Source: JBGAMH01 sp044222045
Lineage (GTDB): Bacteria > Eisenbacteria > RBG-16-71-46
Length of the DNA stretch: 6,309 bases
Assembly (NCBI GenBank): GCA_044222045.1
Contig: JBGAOB010000268.1
Location: forward strand, 1 to 6,309
Direction: 5' to 3'
The notes beneath the pieces were generated by a model. It was not told the origin of the DNA, ran no database searches, and saw only the letters and a program-made list of their open reading frames with translations. Below are positions 1-5,561 of the stretch, piece by piece. Made by a program: the position numbers and the translations under genes. Each line of letters begins with the position of its first letter. Position 1 is the stretch's first letter.

Positions 1-1893
1 CGGGAGCTGGACGTCGGCCATGACCGGCGACGGCTGGAGCTTCAGGTCCTCCGGCGTCGGCTCGCGGTACTCGGGCACGATGCCGTGCAGGCCGTCCTTC
101 ACCGCCTGCGCCTCGCCGATCTCGGCCACGCGCTCGAGCGTCGCGACCTCGGCGCGCAGCACCGACTCCTCCTTGGAGTGCAGCTCCCACGTCATGATGC
201 GCTCGTGCCGCGTGATGCGCGTCATCTCGGTGTGCGAGTGCAGCTCCTCGTAGAGCTTCTCGCCCGGACGCAGGCCCGTGAAGACGATGTCGATGTCCTC
301 GCCCTCGCGCAGTCCGGCGAGGCGGATCAGCTGCCGTGCGAGATCCTGGATGCGCACCTGCTCGCCCATGTCGAGCAGGAAGACCTCGCCGCCCCGTCCC
401 ATCGCGCCGGCCTGCAGCACGAGCCGCACGGCCTCGGGGATCGTCATGAAGTAGCGCCGCGCCTCGGGGTGCGTGACGGTGATCGGGCCGCCGCGCTGCA
501 GCTGGCGCTGGAAGAGCGGGATCACCGAGCCGTCGCTGCCGAGCACGTTGCCGAAGCGCACGGCGCAGAAGCGCGTCGCGCTGCGCATCGAGGCGCTCTG
601 CAGCAGCATCTCGCACACGCGCTTCGAGGCGCCCATCACGCTCGTCGGGTTGACCGCCTTGTCCGTCGAGATCAGCACGAACTTGCGGGTGCCGTTGCGG
701 TCGGCCGAGTCGACGAGGTTGCGCGTGCCGACGACGTTGTTGAGCACGGCCTCGCGCGGGCTGACCTCGAGCAGCGGCACGTGCTTGTGCGCCGCGGCGT
801 GGAAGACGACCGCTGGCTTGTAGCGCCGGAAGACGCTCTCGATGCCGTCGGCGTCGCGGATGTCGCAGACGATCGCGTGCACCGGGAACGCGGGGCGCTG
901 CGCGACCAACTCGTTGTGCACGAAGTACAGGCCGTTCTCGGCGTGATCGAGCAGCACGAGTTCCGACGGTCCGAACTCGAACACCTGGCGCGCGAGCTCG
1001 GAGCCGATCGAGCCGCCGCCGCCGGTGACGAGCACGCACTTGCCGCGCAGGAACTCCTGCACCTCGTCGAGGTCCAGCTGCACCGGCTCGCGGCCGAGCA
1101 GGTCCTCGATGCGGATGTCGCGCATCTGCGCGAGCGTGGGCCGGTTGCTGTGGTGGATGTCGGAGAGCCCCGGCAGCGTCTTCACGCGCACGCTGGACTC
1201 GCTGCACACACGCGCGATCTCGCGCAGCACGCGCCCGGGGATGTCCGGGTCGGACACCACCACCATCTCGACGTGCTTCTCGCGCAGCACCGCCGGCAGG
1301 TCGCCGATCGTGCCGAGCACCTTCAGGCCTTCCACCAGGTGCCCGGTCAGCCGCTCGTCGTCGTCGATGAAGCCGACCGGCGTGAGCGACTCCTCGCCGG
1401 ACAGGTGGCGGCGCATCTCCTGCACCAGGTGCACACCCGTGTGGTCCGCGCCCACGACCAGCGCGGGCACCGCGTGCGTGTTGAACGGGCCCAGCACGCG
1501 CTCGCGCGACAGTCGCCACGCGAACCGCACGCCGCCCACCAGCACCAGTTCCCACAGCCACGTCAGCACGATCACGCTGTGCGGGAACATGCGCTCCGGC
1601 GTGAAGAACACGAGCACCACGAGCGACGCCGCGCTCAGCGTGACGCCCTTGAAGATCTGGAACAGCGTCACGGTGCTCGCGTAGCGCCACAGCCCGTGGA
1701 ACAGGCCGGCCACGAAGAAGCCGAGCAGCGACAGCAGCGTGAACGCGGGCGCGATTTCCTGGTAGCGGGACCACCACACCGCGGGCACCTGGCCCTCGAA
1801 GCGGAGGACCAGGCCGGCCACGTAGGCCAAGTTGACGATGGCCGCGTAGCCGATCGTCAGCAGCAGGAATCGAGGCGCTTTCCGAAATCCCAT
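1..1893 (-). CDS. Membrane-bound CapD/PglF-type nucleotide-sugar 4,6-dehydratase (3' end cut by window)
   Basis: Likely a polytopic NAD-dependent UDP-sugar dehydratase (UDP-GlcNAc 4,6-dehydratase class) feeding capsule, O-antigen or protein-glycan synthesis at the inner membrane. The 631 visible residues show four hydrophobic segments (about 8-30, 49-68, 82-98, 106-124), then a first Rossmann-like domain (about 143-240) with VPALVVGAD, then the catalytic short-chain dehydrogenase domain. That domain starts at VLVTGGGGSIGSEL (287-300). The catalytic set seen is Thr410, Asp411 and Lys412 (STDK) with Met420 and Lys424 (VMGASK). This is the same order and spacing as in PglF, where Met replaces the usual Tyr of YxxxK. 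RFGNVLGSDGSV (446-457) and GLRPGEKLYEEL (540-551) are further family signatures. Start ATG at 1893 is chosen because the first membrane helix follows directly; its ribosome site is weak (GGAA). An in-frame ATG at 1998 would add 35 Pro/Arg-rich residues and is less likely. No stop is reached at the left edge, but the length is near the family's usual 600-650 residues. The exact sugar substrate cannot be told. Confidence 0.93.
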   Translation of the reverse strand, partial: MGFRKAPRFLLLTIGYAAIVNLAYVAGLVLRFEGQVPAVWWSRYQEIAPAFTLLSLLGFFVAGLFHGLWRYASTVTLFQIFKGVTLSAASLVVLVFFTPERMFPHSVIVLTWLWELVLVGGVRFAWRLSRERVLGPFNTHAVPALVVGADHTGVHLVQEMRRHLSGEESLTPVGFIDDDERLTGHLVEGLKVLGTIGDLPAVLREKHVEMVVVSDPDIPGRVLREIARVCSESSVRVKTLPGLSDIHHSNRPTLAQMRDIRIEDLLGREPVQLDLDEVQEFLRGKCVLVTGGGGSIGSELARQVFEFGPSELVLLDHAENGLYFVHNELVAQRPAFPVHAIVCDIRDADGIESVFRRYKPAVVFHAAAHKHVPLLEVSPREAVLNNVVGTRNLVDSADRNGTRKFVLISTDKAVNPTSVMGASKRVCEMLLQSASMRSATRFCAVRFGNVLGSDGSVIPLFQRQLQRGGPITVTHPEARRYFMTIPEAVRLVLQAGAMGRGGEVFLLDMGEQVRIQDLARQLIRLAGLREGEDIDIVFTGLRPGEKLYEELHSHTEMTRITRHERIMTWELHSKEESVLRAEVATLERVAEIGEAQAVKDGLHGIVPEYREPTPEDLKLQPSPVMADVQLP

Positions 1894-2045
1894 GGTTCGT
1901 TCCGGCGGCGGGGGCCGCCGAGTCGCGGAGTAACTCTCCCAGGTGGGACCACAACCAGATCGCGAACGGCGGAGCCCCTCCGGCACCGCATTCGGCATGA
2001 GAGACCCGGCCCGGTCCGATCTGGTCACGACGGGACGACCCGGCA

Positions 2046-2128
2046 GGCGTGAGCCCGTCGGCAGAACCCGCAGCGTTATCGGACGGCCGGCTCCGCGGCG
2101 CGAGTGGGGTATTGGGAGAGCTCACGCC
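2046..2128 (-). repeat. Inverted repeat in the dehydratase leader with alternative pairing
   Basis: Arms GGCGTGAGC (2046-2054) and GCTCACGCC (2120-2128) are perfect complements enclosing 65 bases. GTCGGC (2057-2062) can instead pair with GCCGAC (2126-2131), which overlaps the right arm, so the two pairings compete in part. A 9-base match in GC-rich DNA can arise by chance, so a regulatory role is only a possibility. Confidence 0.3.
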
Positions 2129-2155
2129 GACAGCAGACTGAGAAACGAGTGCCGG

Positions 2156-2184
2156 AGTCTAGGCGGGCGGCCCGGATGGGTCAA
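2156..2184 (-). promoter_or_regulatory. Sigma-70-like promoter for the dehydratase gene
   Basis: Read on the minus strand, TTGACC (2184-2179) is followed after exactly 17 bases by TAGACT (2161-2156). Five of six bases match the -35 consensus and four of six the -10. An A/T-richer stretch lies just upstream of the -35 in otherwise very GC-rich DNA. It would start transcription near 2149, giving a leader of roughly 255 bases before the dehydratase ATG at 1893. The motif is seen directly; promoter activity is inferred. Confidence 0.55.
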
Positions 2185-2298
2185 GCAAAGGCACGGAAAA
2201 GAGTTAGCCGTGGTCCCCCGGTGGGCGGAATCACCGCGTTTCGGGGGTTTCCGCGCCTCGAGGACCTCGACGGAGCACGCCCCGGGTCCACGCGGGGA

Positions 2299-3180
2299 TC
2301 AGCGCATTTCCCGCCACAGCCCGACTTCGGCCGAGATGCCGTCCCGGAACGAGCGGGGCGAAAAGCCCAGGTCGCGCCGGGCCGGGCCGATGTCGACCGC
2401 CTTGGACTCCGTCAGCCGCAGCACCTGCTCGGGCCGGACGGGGAACGGAACGCGCCAGCGGCGGGCGAGTACGGCCGCGCCGTGCGCGGGCGCCAGCGGC
2501 ACGGGCAGCACCCACACGGGACGCCCCATGGTGCGGGCGATCTCGTGGATCATCGCGCGCAGCGGCATCGCGTCCGGGCCGCCGACGTCGAACGCCCGCT
2601 CCCCCGCCGCGTCGCGTTCGAGCGAGGCGAGGATCGCCTGCACGAGATCGTCCACGTGCACGGGCTGCTGCGGCGTCACCCCGCCCAGCGGCGCCGGCAC
2701 CACCGGGAAGCGGTCGATCCAGCGCACGAGCCGGATGATGTTCCGGTCGCGCGGCGTGCCGTAGATCATGCTCGGTCGCAGCACGGTCCACGACAGACCC
2801 GAGCCCACGAGCGAACGTTCGCCCTGGCGCTTCGCCTCGGCGGGCTTGCTCGGGAGCTTCGTGTAGACGCCGGCCGAACTGACGAACGCGCCCACGCGCA
2901 CGCCCGCGCGCTGCAGCACGGGCACGAAGCCCGGCGTCAACGACATGCCCGCCAGGTGCACGACGCCCTCGGCCCCGTCGAACGCGTGATCGAGCGTGTC
3001 GGGCCGCGACAGATCCCCGCGTCGGATCTCCACGCCGGAGCGCTCGAGCACCGTCGCGTCGCGCCCGGGCCGCACCAGCGCGAGCACGCGCGAGCCGCGG
3101 TCGATCAGGTGCGGGATCAGTCGGTCGGCCACGAAACCGAGCGCGCCGGTCACCGCGACCGTCGAAGGCCAGCGGCTCAT
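2299..3180 (-). CDS. Atypical SDR / NAD(P)-binding epimerase-like protein
   Basis: A 293-residue soluble protein of the extended/atypical short-chain dehydrogenase family, near the NmrA/NDUFA9-like (SDR_a5) proteins. The N-terminal dinucleotide loop is TGALGFVADRL (11-21), where the third glycine of TGxxGxxG is Ala18. It is followed by the expected VLALVRPGR strand, the acidic GDLSRP (55-60), VVHLAG (73-78), SSAGVY (101-106), and WTVLRPSMIYG (131-141) with the substrate-side signature PVHVDDLVQA (173-182). The catalytic YxxxK pair is not present: the place of Tyr in the line before Lys117 is Pro113. It is therefore probably a nucleotide-binding or atypical reductase protein rather than a classical epimerase. 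The length is normal for the group (about 290-320). ATG at 3180 is chosen because GGAG (3191-3188) sits 7 bases upstream and the glycine-rich loop begins at once; longer in-frame extensions overlap the divergent gene. Substrate and pathway are unknown. Confidence 0.85.
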   Translation of the reverse strand: MSRWPSTVAVTGALGFVADRLIPHLIDRGSRVLALVRPGRDATVLERSGVEIRRGDLSRPDTLDHAFDGAEGVVHLAGMSLTPGFVPVLQRAGVRVGAFVSSAGVYTKLPSKPAEAKRQGERSLVGSGLSWTVLRPSMIYGTPRDRNIIRLVRWIDRFPVVPAPLGGVTPQQPVHVDDLVQAILASLERDAAGERAFDVGGPDAMPLRAMIHEIARTMGRPVWVLPVPLAPAHGAAVLARRWRVPFPVRPEQVLRLTESKAVDIGPARRDLGFSPRSFRDGISAEVGLWREMR

Positions 3181-3187
3181 GCGCACG

Positions 3188-3191
3188 CTCC
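3188..3191 (-). promoter_or_regulatory. Ribosome binding site of the SDR gene
   Basis: GGAG on the minus strand, 7 bases before the ATG at 3180. It supports that start over upstream in-frame alternatives that would run into the divergent plus-strand gene. Confidence 0.55.
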
Positions 3192-3202
3192 GCCGCGGAC
3201 GG

Positions 3203-3209
3203 CTAGGAT
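3203..3209 (+). promoter_or_regulatory. Possible -10 element for the repeat membrane protein gene
   Basis: CTAGGAT lies in the 92-base divergent spacer, about 64 bases before the plus-strand start at 3273. It matches the CTAG-R-x-T form of the other -10 candidates in this window. No good -35 sequence stands 17-18 bases upstream (GCGCAC or TGCGCA), so this is a weak call resting on the shared -10 form. Confidence 0.3.
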
Positions 3210-3262
3210 GCGCGGCGCGGCGCTCGTGCCGCGGGTCGGCGGCGGAACACGCCGCGCTCCAC

Positions 3263-3267
3263 GGAGG
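3263..3267 (+). promoter_or_regulatory. Ribosome binding site of the repeat membrane protein gene
   Basis: A full GGAGG lies 5 bases before the ATG at 3273. It is the best Shine-Dalgarno match noted in the window. It supports this short gene as real although it lies opposite the coding direction of all its neighbours. Confidence 0.65.
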
Positions 3268-3272
3268 ACGCG

Positions 3273-3728
3273 ATGGACGATTCGGAGATCCGGCTGGAGC
3301 GGCTGGAGCGCCGCGTGCGCCGGCTCGGCGGCGTGACCGCCATGCTCGCGTGCGGCTGGCTGGTGCTGATCGTGTGGAACTTCGCACCGCGCCCGCGGCT
3401 GGACGCGCGCGAGTTCGCCGTGCGCGATTCGGCCGGCCGCCGGCGTGCCGCGCTGATGGTGCGCGACGACGGCCTGCCCGCGCTCCGGCTCGACGACGTG
3501 AACGGTCAGCCGCGGCTCTACGCGATGCTGCGCGCCGACGGCACACCGGTGTTGCGGCTGAGCGATTCCGCGTGGGTGCATCGCGCGCGCTTCGAGATCG
3601 ACGAGGTCGGTCGGCCGCGCGTGGCGCTCGCCGACTCGGCCGGACGCACGCGCGCGCGCTTCACGCTCGACGAGCGCGGGGAAGGCGTGCTGGACCTTGG
3701 GGCGGGATCGGCGAAGCCGTCGCGCTGA
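3273..3728 (+). CDS. Single-pass membrane protein with four 23-residue repeats, function unknown
   Basis: I do not recognise a named family. The 151-residue product has a short charged helix with Leu/Arg heptad character (about 5-18), one membrane segment (about 20-36, GVTAMLACGWLVLIVW) and then an outer region made almost wholly of repeats. Four units of exactly 23 residues fall at 48-70, 71-93, 94-116 and 117-139. They follow roughly xLxxDSxGxxRAxFxxDxxGxP, with the key Asp at 52, 75, 98 and 121. The third unit has Trp101 where the others have Gly. A short LDLGAG tail begins a fifth unit. Alternating hydrophobic residues suggest paired beta strands per unit, so a small beta-solenoid or stacked-hairpin domain outside the membrane is plausible. 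Similar F-x-L-x-D-xx-G-xx-RA proteins occur, as I recall, in myxobacteria and Gemmatimonadota without known function. The gene has a strong GGAGG site, diverges from the SDR gene and converges on the tRNA genes. Confidence 0.75.
   Translation: MDDSEIRLERLERRVRRLGGVTAMLACGWLVLIVWNFAPRPRLDAREFAVRDSAGRRRAALMVRDDGLPALRLDDVNGQPRLYAMLRADGTPVLRLSDSAWVHRARFEIDEVGRPRVALADSAGRTRARFTLDERGEGVLDLGAGSAKPSR
3414..3689 (+). repeat. Four tandem 69-base coding repeats (23-residue protein repeat)
   Basis: The repeat lies within the membrane protein gene: four units of 69 bases, clearly related at protein level (Asp at positions 52, 75, 98 and 121 of the protein) but well diverged in DNA. It is an old protein repeat rather than a recent tandem duplication. 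Confidence 0.7.
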
Positions 3729-3734
3729 AGACGC

Positions 3735-3767
3735 GCGGCCCGCGGGCGCGAAGCGCTCACGGGCCGC
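3735..3767. terminator. Hairpin between converging repeat-protein gene and tRNA-Glu
   Basis: An outer stem GCGGCCCG (3735-3742) pairs with CGGGCCGC (3760-3767). Inside it a second stem (3744-3749 with 3753-3758) is capped by GAA, giving the very stable GCGAAGC hairpin form. Read from either strand only one pair is a mismatch, the other irregular pair being G-U. It starts 7 bases after the plus-strand stop at 3728 and 13 bases beyond the tRNA-Glu 3' end at 3780, so it may end transcripts from both sides. Neither side has a clear T-run (the minus side has GCGTCTTC), so intrinsic termination is not certain. Confidence 0.5.
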
Positions 3768-3779
3768 CGCGATCACGAT

Positions 3780-3855
3780 TGGTAGCGCTACGGGGATTCG
3801 AACCCCGGTTTGATGGCTGAGAACCACCCGTCCTGGACCCCTAGACGATAGCGCC
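3780..3855 (-). tRNA. tRNA-Glu (anticodon CUC)
   Basis: A full 76-base cloverleaf on the minus strand with the CCA end encoded. The acceptor stem is GGCGCTA with TAGCGCT, leaving a G1-U72 wobble pair. The D stem GTCT/GGAC encloses a 9-base loop. The anticodon stem GGTGG/CCATC carries loop TTCTCAG, giving anticodon CUC (genomic 3819-3821) for codon GAG. The T stem CGGGG/CCCCG carries loop TTCGAAT. Discriminator base is A73. The D loop is two bases longer than that of the neighbouring tRNA-Gln, as expected for a tRNA that the amidotransferase GatCAB should not accept. It appears to have its own promoter (3896-3925). Confidence 0.96.
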
Positions 3856-3895
3856 ACGAAGGCTGGAGGTGCCCCGTGCGGGCGAAGCGGCGGGC

Positions 3896-3925
3896 ACGAT
3901 ACTGATTCGCACCCGACAGGGTCAA
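3896..3925 (-). promoter_or_regulatory. Promoter candidate for tRNA-Glu
   Basis: On the minus strand TTGACC (3925-3920) is followed after 18 bases by TATCGT (3901-3896), with a GC-rich stretch between -10 and the expected start near 3889. That leaves a leader of about 34 bases before the tRNA at 3855. It lies downstream of the hairpin at 3959-3985, which makes a separate transcript likely. Confidence 0.5.
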
Positions 3926-3958
3926 GACCCGCGTACGACATGCTCCTCCGAGAAGCCC

Positions 3959-3985
3959 GCAGCCGCCGTCGAGGACGGCGGCTGC
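3959..3985 (-). terminator. Strong hairpin just after tRNA-Gln
   Basis: A perfect 12-base stem (3959-3970 with 3974-3985) has a 3-base loop. On the minus strand it begins 8 bases beyond the encoded CCA of tRNA-Gln and is followed by GGGCTTCT. It probably ends the tRNA-Gln transcript (or gltX-tRNA-Gln read-through) or protects the precursor 3' end. The T-run is poor, which is common in GC-rich genomes. Confidence 0.55.
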
Positions 3986-3993
3986 GTTCGAAC

Positions 3994-4067
3994 TGGCTGC
4001 CCGGCAAGGATTCGAACCTCGACTAACAGGGCCAGAACCTGTCGTGCTGCCGTTACACTACCGGGCA
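3994..4067 (-). tRNA. tRNA-Gln (anticodon CUG)
   Basis: A 74-base cloverleaf on the minus strand with the CCA end encoded. The acceptor stem is TGCCCGG/CCGGGCA and starts with the U1-A72 pair, the feature by which bacterial GatCAB recognises tRNA-Gln. The D stem GTGT/GCAC has a 7-base loop. The anticodon stem ACAGG/CCTGT has loop TTCTGGC, giving anticodon CUG (genomic 4033-4035) for codon CAG. The T stem CGAGG/CCTTG has one G-U pair. Discriminator is G73. It begins 50 bases after the gltX stop, and that gap holds a promoter candidate of its own. Confidence 0.96.
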
Positions 4068-4080
4068 AAGAGCGCGCGGG

Positions 4081-4110
4081 AATCTAGCAGCGCCCCCGCG
4101 CGGGACGCAA
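4081..4110 (-). promoter_or_regulatory. Promoter candidate for tRNA-Gln
   Basis: On the minus strand TTGCGT (4110-4105), 18 bases, then TAGATT (4086-4081). The expected start near 4074 gives a leader of only about 7 bases before the tRNA. The form nearly copies the gltX promoter candidate (TTGCGG, 18 bases, TAGGTT). Transcription from gltX could also reach this tRNA, as no terminator is visible in the 50-base gap. Confidence 0.45.
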
Positions 4111-4117
4111 GCGCACA

Positions 4118-5518
4118 TCAGGCGCGGGGCTGTTCCGACTCCGTGGCCCACCGCGCGGCCGCGCCACGCAGGCGCTCCACGCAGCACTCGCGGCCCAGCA
4201 GCCAGATCACGTCGAAGATGCCGGGCGCCGTGGTCCGCCCCGTCAGCGCCACGCGCGCCGGGGCGATCACCTCGCCGGGCTTGACCCCGAGTTCGACCGC
4301 CAGGCCGCGGGTGGCCGCCTCCACGCTCGCGAGCGTCCACTCCGCGTCGACCGCGAGCCGATCCGCGAGCGCCGCCAGTCGCGGCCCGGCACCGGCGCGA
4401 GCGAGCAGGTCGGCCCACGCGGCCGGGTCCATCTCGAGCCTGTCCGAGAGCGCGAACGCGCCCACGGCCTCGGCGTCCGCGAGCGTTCGCAGCCGCTCGC
4501 CGAGCGCGCGGACGAACCCCGTGCGCCACTCCGGGCTCCGCGACGACAGGTCGTGACCGTGCGCGGCGAGGTACGCCGTCACGCGCTCGGTGCGGTCGGC
4601 CTCGTCGAGGCGCTTCAGGTGCTGGCCGTTCATCCACTCCAGCTTCTCGACGTTGAACACGGCCGGGTTCGCGCCCACGCGCTCCAGCGAGAAGAGCTGC
4701 TCGAGTTCCTGCAGCGTGAACAGCTCGCGCTGTCCGTCGTACGCCCAGCCGAGCAGCGCGAGGAAGTTCACCATCGCCTCGGGCACGAAGCCCATCTCGC
4801 CGAACGCCTCGACCGACGTCGCGCCGTGCCGCTTGGACAGGCGCTTGCCGTCGGGACCCAGGATCATCGACGCGTGCGCGAACACCGGCGGCGCGTGACC
4901 GAGCGCCTCGTAGAGCATCCACTGGCGTGGCGTGTTCGAGATGTGGTCGTCGCCGCGGATCACGTGCGTGATCGCCATGTGCGCGTCGTCCACGACGCAG
5001 GCGAAGTTGTACGTGGGCAGCCCGTCGGAGCGCACCAGCACGAAGTCGTCGAGCACGTTCACCTGGAACGCCACGCGGCCGCGCACGACGTCCTCCCACG
5101 CCACCTCGCCGTCGTCCGGGCGGCGGAACCGCCACGCGGGCCGGCGTCCTTCGCCCTCCAGGCGCGCGCGGTCGTCCGCACTCAGCGTGCGTCCGCGGCC
5201 GTCGTACCGCGGGTCCTCCCCGCGCGCGATCTGCGCCTCGCGCAGGGCCTCCAACTCCTCGCGCTGCGCCTGGAAGTACGGGCCGTGCTCGCCCCCGCGG
5301 CCCGGGCCCTCGTCCCACGTCAGCCCCATCCACCGCATGCCGGCGAGGATCGCGTCCACCGATGCGTCGGTGCTGCGCTCGGCGTCGGTGTCCTCGATGC
5401 GCAGCACGAACGTGCCGCCGCGCGCGCGCGCGAACAGGTAGTTGTACAGCGCGGTGCGGGCCCCGCCGACGTGCAGGTACCCGGTCGGGCTGGGGGCGAA
5501 ACGGACGCGGACGCTCAT
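4118..5518 (-). CDS. gltX: Glutamyl-tRNA synthetase with an apparent 24-residue internal gap
   Basis: Class I synthetase that attaches glutamate to tRNA-Glu, and also to tRNA-Gln in organisms using the GatCAB route; cytoplasmic. Its 466 residues show APSPTGYLHVGGARTA (8-23, HIGH motif HVGG), FVLRIEDTD (37-45), PTYNFACVVDD (168-178), THVIRGDDHISNTPRQ (184-199), the KMSKS-type loop KRLSKRHG (225-232), WMNGQHL (295-301) and the C-terminal anticodon-binding helices with LGVKPGEV. The odd point is at residues 82-90: FQAQREELEALREAQ runs straight from the end of one catalytic-domain segment into LEALREAQ. In E. coli GltX about 26 residues stand between YYQTKR and LEALREEQ; here there are 2. The Cys of the family's RYDGRC is Gly109, so the zinc site is absent too. 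Total length stays normal because of extra residues elsewhere. ATG at 5518 is set by the N-terminal family match and a GGGAG 11 bases upstream. Whether the enzyme is discriminating cannot be told from this alone. Confidence 0.95.
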   Translation of the reverse strand: MSVRVRFAPSPTGYLHVGGARTALYNYLFARARGGTFVLRIEDTDAERSTDASVDAILAGMRWMGLTWDEGPGRGGEHGPYFQAQREELEALREAQIARGEDPRYDGRGRTLSADDRARLEGEGRRPAWRFRRPDDGEVAWEDVVRGRVAFQVNVLDDFVLVRSDGLPTYNFACVVDDAHMAITHVIRGDDHISNTPRQWMLYEALGHAPPVFAHASMILGPDGKRLSKRHGATSVEAFGEMGFVPEAMVNFLALLGWAYDGQRELFTLQELEQLFSLERVGANPAVFNVEKLEWMNGQHLKRLDEADRTERVTAYLAAHGHDLSSRSPEWRTGFVRALGERLRTLADAEAVGAFALSDRLEMDPAAWADLLARAGAGPRLAALADRLAVDAEWTLASVEAATRGLAVELGVKPGEVIAPARVALTGRTTAPGIFDVIWLLGRECCVERLRGAAARWATESEQPRA

Positions 5519-5529
5519 GGTCGGATCGT

Positions 5530-5534
5530 CTCCC
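5530..5534 (-). promoter_or_regulatory. Ribosome binding site of gltX
   Basis: GGGAG on the minus strand with an 11-base spacer to the ATG at 5518. The spacing is longer than ideal, but no better site is near and the start is fixed by homology. Confidence 0.45.
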
Positions 5535-5561
5535 GGAAGGACGTGGTGCGAGCGGGCGCGG

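Larger units (their letters stand above)
1894..2298. other. 405-base intergenic region between dehydratase and SDR gene
   Basis: No convincing gene was found on either strand. On the minus strand it holds a strong promoter candidate (2156-2184) preceded by an A/T-richer stretch (about 2183-2207), and then about 255 bases of putative leader before the dehydratase start. Within the leader are two exact inverted 9-base arms (2046-2054 and 2120-2128) and a competing 6-base partner (2057-2062 with 2126-2131). Just after the SDR stop there is only a short GC-rich hairpin possibility with no T-run, so termination of the SDR transcript is not obvious. I recognise no riboswitch class here. Confidence 0.6.

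Noticed and set aside
1894..1998. In-frame ATG at 1998 adding 35 residues to the dehydratase
   Set aside because: There is no ribosome site, the sequence is Pro/Arg-rich, and the first membrane helix already follows the ATG at 1893.
85..2052. A 655-codon open frame on the plus strand opposite the dehydratase
   Set aside because: Its translation is low-complexity His/Arg/Ala/Glu/Asp-rich with no family motifs, while the minus strand carries a complete, well-conserved enzyme. Such antisense frames stay open because of high GC at third positions.
1894..2155. A known riboswitch or T-box in the dehydratase leader
   Set aside because: I could not match any conserved core of the classes I know; only generic inverted repeats were seen.
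2104..3336. A 410-codon plus-strand frame over the SDR gene
   Set aside because: Composition is His/Arg/Ala-rich without motifs, and it overlaps both the clear SDR coding frame and the promoter region.
3181..3546. Upstream extension of the SDR frame
   Set aside because: It overlaps the divergent repeat-protein gene and gives a low-complexity Arg/Ala sequence; GGAG before 3180 marks the start.
4053..5333. A 426-codon minus-strand frame overlapping gltX in another frame
   Set aside because: It is an Arg/Gly-rich shadow with no motifs; the gltX frame has all the family signatures.
5420..5432. Run of alternating CG bases inside gltX, Z-DNA prone
   Set aside because: It encodes ordinary Ala-Arg residues at a variable place in GltX and is expected from the base composition.
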